DNA from: PBB1 sp031390425
GTDB taxonomy: Bacteria; Pseudomonadota; Gammaproteobacteria; Burkholderiales; Burkholderiaceae_C
Assembly (NCBI GenBank): GCA_031390425.1
Contig: JANMTL010000215.1
Location: forward strand, 1 to 11,955
Direction of reading: 5' to 3'
Length of the DNA stretch: 11,955 nt
Shown here: piece after piece, positions 1 to 7,084 of the stretch
How positions within the stretch are numbered: the stretch's first letter is position 1
How the letters are laid out: every line of letters begins with the position of its first letter
Notes under the pieces: model-generated
What the model saw: the letters and a program-made list of their open reading frames with translations, nothing else
Database searches by the model: none
What the model was told of the DNA's origin: nothing
Program-made: the position numbers and the translations under genes

Positions 1-178
1 GCAGCGCCCCTCGGGGGCAGGAGCGCAGCGACTGGGGGGCACGCTCGCCGCACGGCCGCCCGAAGGCGAGCAGCGCCCCTCGGGGGCAGGAGCGCAGCGA
101 CTGGGGGGCACGCTCGCCGCACGGCCGCCCGAAGGCGAGCAGCGCCCCTCGGGGGCAGGAGCGCAGCGACTGGGGGGC
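1..178. repeat. 69-bp GC-rich tandem repeat, about 2.6 copies
   Basis: The sequence beginning gcagcgcccctcggggg recurs at 1, 70 and 139, giving an exact 69-bp period. There are two full copies and a 40-bp partial third copy ending at 178, four bases before the fliA stop codon. The copies look identical. Each full unit has two dyads: GCCCC/GGGGC around a 3-base loop (6-10 with 14-18) and CTCGCC/GGCGAG (44-49 with 65-70). The repeat runs into the left window edge, so the true copy number is unknown. It resembles the dispersed GC-rich intergenic repeats of Burkholderiales (recalled, not searched). On the minus strand it lies just downstream of fliA and could fold after the operon's last gene, but it has no T-run. 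No convincing gene lies in it. Confidence 0.9.
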
Positions 179-182
179 TCCA

Positions 183-902
183 TCAGTACTCGCGCAACTT
201 GACCCGCAAGCGCGCGATCGACTGGCTGTGCAACTGGCACACGCGCGACTCGGTGACCTTGAGCACGGCGGCGATTTCTTTCAGATTCATGTCGTGCTCG
301 TAGTACATGCTCATCACGTACTGCTCGCGCTCGGGCAGCACCTTGATGCCGGCCACCAGCGCCTCGCGCATGCGGTGATCCTGCAACTGCGCGAGCGGGT
401 TGAAGGAATCATCGGCGACGTGGCGGTCGAGGTAGTCGTGGTCGCCGTCGTCGCCCGACATGTCTTCGAGGTAGACCAGTTGCGTGCCGCGCACCTTGCC
501 CAGCAGCTCCTGGTACTCGACGAGCGTGATACCCATCTCGCGGGCGATCTCGCTTTCGGCCGGAGCGCGGCCCATGCGCTGCTCCAGCTTGTGCACCGCC
601 GCTTCGATCGTGCGCTGCTGTTTGCGCACCCCGCGCGACAGGTAATCGTTGCCGCGCAGCTCGTCGAGCATCGCGCCGCGGATGCGCTGCGTCGCGAAAG
701 TCTCGAATTGCACGCCCTGCGCAACATCGAAGCGGGTCAGCGCGTCGGCCAGGCCGATCATGCCGACCTGGATCAGGTCGTCGAGTTCGACGTTGGCCGG
801 CAGCTTGGCGATCATCTGGTGTGCGAGGCGGCGCACCAGCGGGCTGTACTGCTTGAGCATCGACGAGTTGTCGAGCTGTCCTTTGGCGGTGTAGGTGGAC
901 AT
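183..902 (-). CDS. fliA: Flagellar RNA polymerase sigma factor FliA (sigma-28)
   Basis: Alternative sigma factor that directs RNA polymerase to late flagellar and chemotaxis promoters; in the known system it is held by the anti-sigma factor FlgM until the hook is complete. The 239-aa product matches the usual FliA length. Sigma region 2 lies around residues 16-86 (LDDLIQVGMIGLADALTRF at 40-58). Region 3 is around 87-165. Region 4, with its helix-turn-helix, is at about 186-236 (LPEREQYVMSMYY, then LKEIAAVLKVTESRVCQLHS). I chose the ATG at 902 because GGAG sits 7 nt upstream and the resulting start (MSTYTAKGQ) fits the family. An upstream TTG at 923 overlaps the stop of the preceding gene (TTGA) and would add seven residues. 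It is the last gene of the minus-strand flagellar cluster, 17 nt after the FlhG-like gene, so translational coupling is likely. Confidence 0.96.
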   Translation of the reverse strand: MSTYTAKGQLDNSSMLKQYSPLVRRLAHQMIAKLPANVELDDLIQVGMIGLADALTRFDVAQGVQFETFATQRIRGAMLDELRGNDYLSRGVRKQQRTIEAAVHKLEQRMGRAPAESEIAREMGITLVEYQELLGKVRGTQLVYLEDMSGDDGDHDYLDRHVADDSFNPLAQLQDHRMREALVAGIKVLPEREQYVMSMYYEHDMNLKEIAAVLKVTESRVCQLHSQSIARLRVKLREY

Positions 903-919
903 GGATCGGCTCCGGAGAT

Positions 920-1696
920 TCAATTCAGCGCGTGTTGGGGCTGTGCATGCACCGCGGCATGGAACGCAGGCCGTTCACCAGTGGCGGGCGCCAGCGTGTC
1001 GCGAACCCAGCGCCGCAGCGCGGGGGTCGAGGCGCTGTGTGCATCGCTGGCCGGATCGATCTGCATCCAGTCGCGCAGCACCGCACCCAGAAAATCATCG
1101 GCGCAGGTCGCGATCTGCATCGCGATGCGCTCGGCGCGCGGCGAACTCGGCGCTGCGCTCAGCAACAGGTCGTGCACCAGCAGGCCGGCTCGCCGCGTCA
1201 GCAGCTTCATCGCGGCGTAGGCGTGCGTCACGCTGACGGGACGGTCGTCGGCCAGCAGCAGCGGACGCGGTCGGGTGATCGATTCCGCTCTTGTGTCATG
1301 ACGCATGAACAGCCGACACAGATCGGTGGCGCTCGCATGCACCAGCACCACGTCGGCGTCGGGCGCCGCGCGTGAGATCGCGTCGAGAAATCCAGCCGTC
1401 GAGCCCTGGGCGTCGACATGCCGCAGCGGCAGGCCGCGCGCTGCCAGATACGAGACTTCACGCGACAGCGTCTCGATGCACTCGGCCAAGTCGACCTGCG
1501 CGATCTCGCTCGGCTCGGGCGCGCTCTCGCCGGCATCGACCACCAGCGTGTGGCAGCCTTGTTCGGCGAAGCCGCTGCACAGGCGCTCGAGCATCACGCC
1601 GCCGAACGCCATGTGCGGGTTGGACACCACCGGGATGAAACGAACCTGTGCGTGGGCGAACAGGCGCCGCAGGCCGTCGGCCTGGTCCAGCGGCAT
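920..1696 (-). CDS. FlhG/FleN-like protein with degenerate P-loop
   Basis: FlhG (FleN, YlxH) is a MinD-type ATPase that limits flagellar number and stimulates the FlhF GTPase. This 258-aa protein sits exactly where FlhG is expected, between flhF and fliA, and keeps the MinD-like outline: a first beta strand (RFIPVVS, 19-25), then GCHTLVVDAG about 22 residues later, and a DVVLVHAS strand further on. The Walker A motif (KGGxGKT) is absent; its place is taken by NPHMAFGGVM (26-35), with no P-loop lysine. The N terminus reads MPLDQADGLRRL, which carries the DQAxxLR motif known in FlhG to activate FlhF. I infer a pseudo-ATPase that may keep only the FlhF-facing role. The ATG at 1696 overlaps the flhF stop (TGATG); a GTG at 1699 would add one residue. 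Similarity elsewhere is weak, so the family call rests mainly on position, the N-terminal motif and fold outline. Confidence 0.75.
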   Translation of the reverse strand: MPLDQADGLRRLFAHAQVRFIPVVSNPHMAFGGVMLERLCSGFAEQGCHTLVVDAGESAPEPSEIAQVDLAECIETLSREVSYLAARGLPLRHVDAQGSTAGFLDAISRAAPDADVVLVHASATDLCRLFMRHDTRAESITRPRPLLLADDRPVSVTHAYAAMKLLTRRAGLLVHDLLLSAAPSSPRAERIAMQIATCADDFLGAVLRDWMQIDPASDAHSASTPALRRWVRDTLAPATGERPAFHAAVHAQPQHALN

Positions 1697-3393
1697 CACG
1701 CGTGCACCGCCATTTCGGCATGCGCTGCACGGTGCTGCGGGTGCGACTGGTTTTGCGGCGCGGCGAAGATCAGGTTCACTTCGCTCGAATCCATGCGGTA
1801 GGCGCTGGCCACGGTCGGGCGCAGCGCGCGGTGCATCAGCGCATGCGACGACAGCCGGAGCCAGTCTTCAGGCACGCGCTGGCCGTTGGCGACGCCGACC
1901 ACGGTGAGCTTGTGGCGGATCAGCGCGTCGAGCGCCGGGCCGAGCTTGACCGCCTCGTCCATCTTCGACAGCACCACGCCGCAGCAGGTGTTGGCGTGGT
2001 ATGCGATCAGCACGTCTTCGATGGTCTCGCCCTGCGCGGCCGAATTGACGACCAGCAGCTTGCGGATCGAGCGGTGGCTGAGCATGTCCAGCAGCTCGCG
2101 GGTGCGACTGTCGCGCTGCGCCATGCCGGCGGTGTCGATCAGCACCATCTTCTTGGCCGACAGCAGCTCCAGCAGGTCTTCGAGCGAGGCGCGGTCGTGT
2201 GCGGTGTGCACTGGCACGCCGAGGATGCGGCCGTAAGCGCGCAGTTGCTCGTGGGCGCCGACCCGGTAGGCGTCGAGCGTGATCAGGCCCAGGTGCGCCG
2301 CGCCGTAGCGGGTCGCGAAAGCCGCCGCCAGCTTGGCGGTGGTGGTGGTCTTGCCGACGCCGGTGGCGCCGACCAACGCGTAGACGCCTCCCTGGTCTTC
2401 GAGCGCCGGTTCGCGCTCGGCGCTCTGCAAATTGCGTTCGAGCACGTTGGCCGCCCAGGCCATCTCGTCGGTGACCTCGGGGCCCATGCCGTCAGCCAGC
2501 TTGCGGATCAGCGCGGGCGAGAAGCCGCAGTCGATCAGCTTTTGAGTCAGCCGCGCCTGTGCGGGCTGGCGTTGCAGTTTTTCCATGAACGCCAGCGCGC
2601 CGAAGCGCTCTTCGATCATTCCTTTCATGCTGCGCAGCTCGCTCATCATGTCTTGCTGATCGCGGCGGGCGGTGCCGGTGTCGGTCGGGGTGGCGACGGG
2701 CGGGGCGGCGACGGACGGCGCGTGCACGCGGCTGCGCACCTCTTCGCGCAGCACCGGCGGCTCGCGCAGCAGCGCTGCCGGGTCGACGTACAGCGCGGCG
2801 CTGTCGGTGTGCAGCGCGCCGAGCACCGGCGCGTGGCCCGGCACCGGCGCGGCGCTGCGCGGCTGGGCCAGCGATGGCGATACCGGCAACGCTTGGCGTG
2901 CCGGTGGCGCGTCGGCCATGCGAGCGGCCAGCGGGCCGGGTGGCGTGTCGACGACGGGTGCAGCGGCGCGCGCGGCGGCCGATTCGGCCTGCATCGCGAC
3001 CTGGCGGCGCTTGAGCATGCGCTCGCGCACATAGTCCTGGAACGACAGCGTGCTCATCGACAGCCGCTCGACGTCGTCGTCGACCGTCGCGCTGTCGGGC
3101 CCGCCCTGCGGCTCGACGCGCGCGGCGAGCTGGGTTCTCGCCACGCCGGGTCGGCCGGGGCCGGGGCGGCTGGCGGCCGGCCGCTGGGCGGCGGCGGCGT
3201 GAGGGATCTCGGCAGGCGTCGGATCGCTGGCCATGCGCTCGATCTGCAACAGGGTCTCCGGCGCCATTGCCAGCACCTCGACGCCTTCGGCGCACGGCTT
3301 GGTCGACAGCACGACCGCGTCGACGCCCAGAGCCTGGCGCACCTGGGCCAGCGCGTCGCGCGAGGTGCGCGCAGTGAAACGTTTGACGTTCAT
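1696..3393 (-). CDS. flhF: Flagellar biosynthesis GTPase FlhF
   Basis: SRP-family GTPase that places the flagellum at the membrane, usually the pole. The 565-aa product begins with the typical FlhF N-terminal segment (MNVKRFTARTSRDALAQVRQ). A long Ala/Pro/Arg-rich linker runs to about residue 240, followed by the helical N domain and a complete GTPase domain. The G1 motif GATGVGKTTTT starts at residue 342, the LDAYR motif follows, DTAG is at 420-423 and SKMDE (the usual TKxDE position) at 476-480. All nucleotide-binding motifs look intact. The ATG at 3393 is preceded by GGGAGG at 5-nt spacing. The frame stays open upstream to 3555, but that part runs through the intergenic hairpin element and into flhA and is not FlhF-like. 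Its stop overlaps the start of the FlhG-like gene. Confidence 0.96.
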   Translation of the reverse strand: MNVKRFTARTSRDALAQVRQALGVDAVVLSTKPCAEGVEVLAMAPETLLQIERMASDPTPAEIPHAAAAQRPAASRPGPGRPGVARTQLAARVEPQGGPDSATVDDDVERLSMSTLSFQDYVRERMLKRRQVAMQAESAAARAAAPVVDTPPGPLAARMADAPPARQALPVSPSLAQPRSAAPVPGHAPVLGALHTDSAALYVDPAALLREPPVLREEVRSRVHAPSVAAPPVATPTDTGTARRDQQDMMSELRSMKGMIEERFGALAFMEKLQRQPAQARLTQKLIDCGFSPALIRKLADGMGPEVTDEMAWAANVLERNLQSAEREPALEDQGGVYALVGATGVGKTTTTAKLAAAFATRYGAAHLGLITLDAYRVGAHEQLRAYGRILGVPVHTAHDRASLEDLLELLSAKKMVLIDTAGMAQRDSRTRELLDMLSHRSIRKLLVVNSAAQGETIEDVLIAYHANTCCGVVLSKMDEAVKLGPALDALIRHKLTVVGVANGQRVPEDWLRLSSHALMHRALRPTVASAYRMDSSEVNLIFAAPQNQSHPQHRAAHAEMAVHA

Positions 3394-3427
3394 GCGACCT
3401 CCCGCCGAGCTGTGTCGAGGGAGGTCC

Positions 3428-3471
3428 GTCCCCCAAGGGCCACGCAGAGGCCCCTGCGGTGCCTCGGGGAC
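3428..3471. repeat. Nested inverted-repeat element between flhA and flhF
   Basis: The 103-bp gap between flhA and flhF holds a dyad with outer arms GTCCCC (3428-3433) and GGGGAC (3466-3471) and inner arms CGCAG (3443-3447) and CTGCG (3454-3458). The flank reads gacagcgaacgaatgtgagc, a string I associate with dispersed intergenic repeats in Burkholderiales (recalled, not searched). It is the only substantial gap in the flhB-to-fliA cluster. There is no T-run, so it is not a classical terminator. It could stabilise mRNA ends, tune the flhF level, or be a neutral repeat. Confidence 0.6.
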
Positions 3472-3496
3472 AGCGAACGAATGTGAGCGCGAGGGT

Positions 3497-5581
3497 TCAT
3501 GGGGTACCTCCAATGACCGACCCGATGCGGATCGAATGTGTTTCCGGAATTTCACTGTGGGCCAGCACCCGCATGCGCGGTGCGGCCCGCTTGAGCAGGC
3601 GGGCCATCGGCGCGCGGATCAAATCCGGCACCAGCAGGCAGGCGGGCAGCCCCAGGTCTTCCTGGCGCTTGGCCGAATCGGCGGCGTGCCGGGACAGCGT
3701 GTCGGCCACACCGGGGTCGAGCGCCGCGCCATGCGGCGAATTGAGCGCCTGCGTGACGAGCCGTTCGAGGTCGGGTTCGAGCGCGATCACGTCGAGCTCT
3801 TTGCTCGGCCCGTAGATCTGCTGGACGATGGACGGCGCGAGGTGGATGCGGATGCGGCGGGCCAGCTCGGCCGGGTCGGTGACGGTGGAGGCGTGTTCGG
3901 CCAGGCTCTCGACGATGGAGCGCATGTCGCGGATGTGCACGCCTTCTTCCAGCAGCAGCTGGAGCACCTTTTGCAAAGCCGGAATCGCGACCATCTTGGG
4001 CACCACGTCCTCGATCATCTTCGGGGCCAGTTTGGTCACGTGTTCGACCAGTTGCTGGACCTCCACGCGACCGAGCAACTTGGCGGCGTGGAGTTGCATC
4101 AAGTGTGAAAGATGGGTCGCCACGACAGTCGAGCAATCAACCACCGTAAATCCACTCATTTGGGCCGACTCGCGCTGACGCTCCTCGATCCACACCGCCG
4201 GCAGGCCGAAGGCCGGGTCGGTGGTGCGCGTGCCGATCAGCGCGGTGGTCGCGCCGCCGGGGTTAATGGCCAGCCACATGCCCGGGAAGGCCTCGCCCTC
4301 GCCGACCACCGCACCGCGCAGCGTCAGCCGATACATGCTGGGCTTGAGTTCGAGGTTGTCGCGGATGTGCACCGGCGGCGGCAGAAAACCGACGTCCTGC
4401 GCGAACTTGCGACGCACGCCCTTGATGCGCGCCAGCAGGTCGCCTTCGCGCGCCTTGTCGACCAGCGCGATCAGCCGGTAGCCGACCTCCAGGCCCAGCG
4501 TGTCGATCGGCAGCAGGTCGTCCCAACTGGCTTCGGCATTCGCCTCGGGAGGCGCCGCAGGCAGCGGCAGCGGCGCCGCACCGGCGCGGCGGTTGCGTTC
4601 GCGCATCCAGTAAGCGGCATAGCCGAGGCCCGAGGCGATCAGCAGAAACACCAGATGCGGCATGCCGGGAATCAGACCCAGCGTGCCGATCACGCCGGCG
4701 GTGATGGCCAGCGAGCGCGGCGAGTTGAACATCTGCTTGGCGATCTGCGTGCCGACGTCCTGGTCCTTGCCGACGCGCGACACCACCATCGCGGCGGCCA
4801 CCGAGATCAGCAGCCCCGGGATCTGCGCGACCAGCGCGTCGCCGACCGCCAGCACGATGTAGCTGTCGGCCGCCTCGCTGGCCGACAGGCCGTGCTGCAC
4901 CACGCCGATGACGAAGCCGCCGACGATGTTGATGAACAGGATCAGCATGCCGGCCATCGCATCGCCGCGCACGAACTTGCTGGCGCCGTCCATCGATCCG
5001 AAGAACTCCGCCTCGTCGCCGACTTCCTGGCGGCGGCGCTTGGCTTCTTTCTCGTCGATCAGGCCGGCGTTCAGATCGGCGTCGATCGCCATCTGCTTGC
5101 CGGGCATCGCGTCCAGCGTGAAGCGCGCACCGACCTCGGCAATGCGTTCGGCGCCCTTGGTCACGACGACGAAATTGATGACGACGAGGATCGAGAACAC
5201 GATCAGGCCGACCGCGAAATTGCCACCGATCAGGAAGTGCCCGAACGACTCGATCACCGCACCGGCGGCGCCCGGGCCGGTGTGGCCTTCCATCAGCACC
5301 ACGCGCGTCGACGCCACGTTGAGCGACAGCCGCAGCAAGGTGGTCAGCAAGATGATCGACGGGAAGGCTGCGAAGTCCAGCGGCCGCACCATGTAGGCGG
5401 CGACCATCATCACCATCAGCGCCATCGCGATGTTGAAGGTGAACAGCAGGTCGAGCGCGAACGGCGGCAGCGGCAGCACCATCATCGCGAGCACCATGAT
5501 GATGAACAGCGGCGCCATCAGCGCCTTGATCGCGGTGGCGTTCGGGCCCAGCCAGGCCTGGACTTGCTGCAGCGGGTTCAT
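3497..5581 (-). CDS. flhA: Flagellar type III export gate protein FlhA
   Basis: Inner-membrane protein of the flagellar export gate; it couples proton flow to export, and its cytoplasmic ring docks chaperone-substrate complexes. The 694-aa length is close to that of Salmonella FlhA (692). Roughly eight hydrophobic segments fall within residues 20-325, with the conserved cytoplasmic signature RFTLDAMPGKQMAID at 153-167. The soluble C-terminal domain follows a Pro/Ala linker at about 335-350. Residues aligning with the charged residues studied in Salmonella (R94, K203, D208, D249) are present one position earlier, at R93, K202, D207 and D248, so the channel looks functional. The ATG at 5581 overlaps the flhB stop in ATGA, which indicates translational coupling. 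Confidence 0.98.
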   Translation of the reverse strand: MNPLQQVQAWLGPNATAIKALMAPLFIIMVLAMMVLPLPPFALDLLFTFNIAMALMVMMVAAYMVRPLDFAAFPSIILLTTLLRLSLNVASTRVVLMEGHTGPGAAGAVIESFGHFLIGGNFAVGLIVFSILVVINFVVVTKGAERIAEVGARFTLDAMPGKQMAIDADLNAGLIDEKEAKRRRQEVGDEAEFFGSMDGASKFVRGDAMAGMLILFINIVGGFVIGVVQHGLSASEAADSYIVLAVGDALVAQIPGLLISVAAAMVVSRVGKDQDVGTQIAKQMFNSPRSLAITAGVIGTLGLIPGMPHLVFLLIASGLGYAAYWMRERNRRAGAAPLPLPAAPPEANAEASWDDLLPIDTLGLEVGYRLIALVDKAREGDLLARIKGVRRKFAQDVGFLPPPVHIRDNLELKPSMYRLTLRGAVVGEGEAFPGMWLAINPGGATTALIGTRTTDPAFGLPAVWIEERQRESAQMSGFTVVDCSTVVATHLSHLMQLHAAKLLGRVEVQQLVEHVTKLAPKMIEDVVPKMVAIPALQKVLQLLLEEGVHIRDMRSIVESLAEHASTVTDPAELARRIRIHLAPSIVQQIYGPSKELDVIALEPDLERLVTQALNSPHGAALDPGVADTLSRHAADSAKRQEDLGLPACLLVPDLIRAPMARLLKRAAPRMRVLAHSEIPETHSIRIGSVIGGTP

Positions 5582-6741
5582 TCAGCGGCCTCAGAGGTCG
5601 ACGCGTCGACGTGGTGCGGATCGAGCTCTGTCGGCACCGACAGCTCGGGCAGGTCCTCCGGCATCGCGCCGCGGCCGGTCATCGCGGCGCGCAACTGGTA
5701 CACATAGGCCAGCACCTGCGCCACGGCAGCGAACAGTGCGGCCGGGATCTCGCGGTCGATCTCGGCGTGCGCATACAGCGCGCGCGCCAGCACCGGCGCC
5801 TGCAACACCGGCACCTGGGCGGTGCGTGCCGCATCGCGGATCGTCATCGCGAGGATGTCGGCGCCCTTGGCGACCACGCGCGGCGCGCCCATGCGGGCTT
5901 CGTCGTACTTCAGTGCCACCGCATAGTGGGTCGGGTTCATCACCACCAGGTCGGCGGTCGGCACGGCGGCCAGCATGCGGCGGCGCGACATCTCGTGCAT
6001 CAACTGCTTGCGCTTGGCCTTGATCTCCTGGCTGCCGTCGGATTCTTTGTGCTCTTGCTTGACCTCCTGCGCGCTCATCTTCAGCTTCGAGGCGTTCAGG
6101 TGGTGCTGCAGCGGCGCATCGACCGCGGCGAACAACGCCAGCACGCCCAGCAGCAGCCACAGCCCGCCCTGAATGGCCGAGCCCGCCTGGGTCAGCCCGG
6201 CCGACAGCGGCATCGACATCAGTCCGCGAAACTCGTCGACGTGGCGATACAGGTACACACAGCCGACGGCGCCGAGCAGCAGTGCCAGCACCGACGCCTT
6301 CGCGGCGTCGATGATTTGCTGTTTCGCGAACACGCGGCCGATGCCCGCCAGCAGCTTGAACGGCGTGGCCTTCGGGATCAGCGGCTTGAGCGTCCAGTTC
6401 CAGCCGCCGACCGCCAGCGCGCTGGCGATGCCGATGCCGCTCATCCACAGCCCCATCGGCACGACGATCCACAACAGCATCAGCGTCAGGTCGCTGAGCT
6501 GATCGAGCATCACCGACGGCGCACCGCGACTGTCGGCGCCGAAGCTCAGGCTGCGAGCGAGGCCACCGCGGGTCCAGCCGATCAGCGTCGGCATCATCAA
6601 GCCCAGGCCGACGCCACCGGCGGTGAGCACGGCGAAATGCCCGAGATCGCGCGAACGCGGCACATTGCCGTCTTCGCGCGCTTTCATCAGCTTGCGGGCC
6701 GAGGCGGGCAGATTGCGGTCTTGAGCGTCTTGGTCGGCCAT
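5578..6741 (-). CDS. flhB: Flagellar export switch protein FlhB
   Basis: Membrane component of the flagellar export apparatus that switches substrate class from rod/hook to filament proteins. The 387-aa product has the conserved N-terminal pattern ARKLMKAREDGNVPRSRDL before the first membrane segment and four hydrophobic segments up to about residue 210. A charged cytoplasmic stretch (KQEHKESDGSQEIKAKRKQ) precedes the autocleavage motif NPTH at 269-272. Cleavage is expected between N269 and P270, the same numbering as in Salmonella FlhB. The C-terminal tail is acidic and loosely conserved. The ATG at 6741 gives the expected FlhB start, but no clear Shine-Dalgarno is visible in front of it. 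It is the first gene of this minus-strand cluster and needs a promoter in the upstream divergent region, because the next gene upstream is oriented away. Confidence 0.97.
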   Translation of the reverse strand: MADQDAQDRNLPASARKLMKAREDGNVPRSRDLGHFAVLTAGGVGLGLMMPTLIGWTRGGLARSLSFGADSRGAPSVMLDQLSDLTLMLLWIVVPMGLWMSGIGIASALAVGGWNWTLKPLIPKATPFKLLAGIGRVFAKQQIIDAAKASVLALLLGAVGCVYLYRHVDEFRGLMSMPLSAGLTQAGSAIQGGLWLLLGVLALFAAVDAPLQHHLNASKLKMSAQEVKQEHKESDGSQEIKAKRKQLMHEMSRRRMLAAVPTADLVVMNPTHYAVALKYDEARMGAPRVVAKGADILAMTIRDAARTAQVPVLQAPVLARALYAHAEIDREIPAALFAAVAQVLAYVYQLRAAMTGRGAMPEDLPELSVPTELDPHHVDASTSEAAE

Positions 6742-6764
6742 GGGGGCGCGCGGAAAACAGGGAG

Positions 6765-6781
6765 CACGCGGGTGTCGCGTG
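6765..6781. promoter_or_regulatory. Inverted repeat in the flhB leader
   Basis: Perfect 6-bp arms CACGCG (6765-6770) and CGCGTG (6776-6781) around a 5-base centre lie 24 bp upstream of the flhB start codon. No Shine-Dalgarno is visible before flhB, so a hairpin or a repressor site here could affect its expression. In such GC-rich DNA a dyad this size can arise by chance. Confidence 0.3.
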
Positions 6782-7027
6782 GGCTGATTGTTCCCAGCCG
6801 GTGCGCGAACTTGAGCCAGAGAAACGGGGCAAACGCGCCCCTTCTCGGGCCCCGGCCGCGCCGCGCGCCGCAGACCCGCGGTGCGCTGGCGTCGGCGCTG
6901 GAGTGGCTCCCCAGGCCTGCCTGGCGCCGCGCGCTGACCCGCGATCTTTTTGTGCTGTCGGGTCGGGGTGTTTCCGCTGTCCGCGCTGTCGGGCTGGTGT
7001 CAGACTCAGGGCGTCAACTTTGGGCGC

Positions 7028-7043
7028 GTCGCCTCGCGGCGAC
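7028..7043 (+). promoter_or_regulatory. Leader hairpin upstream of the TRAP binding-protein gene
   Basis: Arms GTCGCC (7028-7033) and GGCGAC (7038-7043) close on a TCGC tetraloop, 41 bp before the start codon at 7085. If transcribed it would form a compact hairpin in the 5' leader and could stabilise the message; it could also be a protein-binding dyad. There is no experimental or comparative support in the window. Confidence 0.3.
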
Positions 7044-7084
7044 CGCTGGAAAACGCAGTTCAATCACCCCCACGGAGACAGTCC

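Larger units (their letters stand above)
6742..7084. other. Divergent intergenic region between flhB and the TRAP operon
   Basis: These 343 bp separate two divergent operons and must hold a promoter for each, unless flhB is read from further away. I found no convincing -35/-10 pair, sigma-54 site or FlhDC box by eye. Short dyads are present: 6765-6770 with 6776-6781, GGGGC/GCCCC (6826-6830 with 6837-6841), CCAGG/CCTGG (6911-6915 with 6920-6924), and GTCGCC/GGCGAC (7028-7033 with 7038-7043). The stretch around 6945-6955 (gatctttttgtgctg) is the most AT-rich part and may belong to the TRAP promoter. Open frames across it are not protein-like. Confidence 0.6.

Noticed and set aside
1..178. CRISPR array
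   Set aside because: The 69-bp units are contiguous and identical throughout, with no unique spacers and no cas genes nearby.
228..1220. 330-codon plus-strand frame over fliA and the FlhG-like gene
   Set aside because: It is the antisense shadow of two minus-strand genes whose products and ribosome binding sites make sense.
1648..3486. Long plus-strand open frame (612 codons) across flhF
   Set aside because: It is antisense to an unmistakable flhF, rich in His/Arg/Gln as expected for a shadow of a GC-rich gene, and has no recognisable domain.
3394..3555. 54-residue N-terminal extension of FlhF
   Set aside because: The extension would be translated from the intergenic hairpin element and the 3' end of flhA. 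The canonical start MNVKRF at 3393 has a good Shine-Dalgarno.
4112..5707. Long plus-strand open frame (531 codons) across flhA and the end of flhB
   Set aside because: It is antisense to flhA, with runs of His, Asp, Arg and Gln and no protein-like pattern.
6826..6841. GGGGC/GCCCC hairpin as a terminator in the divergent region
   Set aside because: The stem is only 5 bp and no T-run follows on either strand; it also lies upstream of both flanking genes, where a terminator has no evident purpose.
5591..7063. 490-codon minus-strand frame over flhB and the intergenic region
   Set aside because: It is a different frame of flhB on the same strand, with Arg/Gly/Ala-biased composition and no domain.
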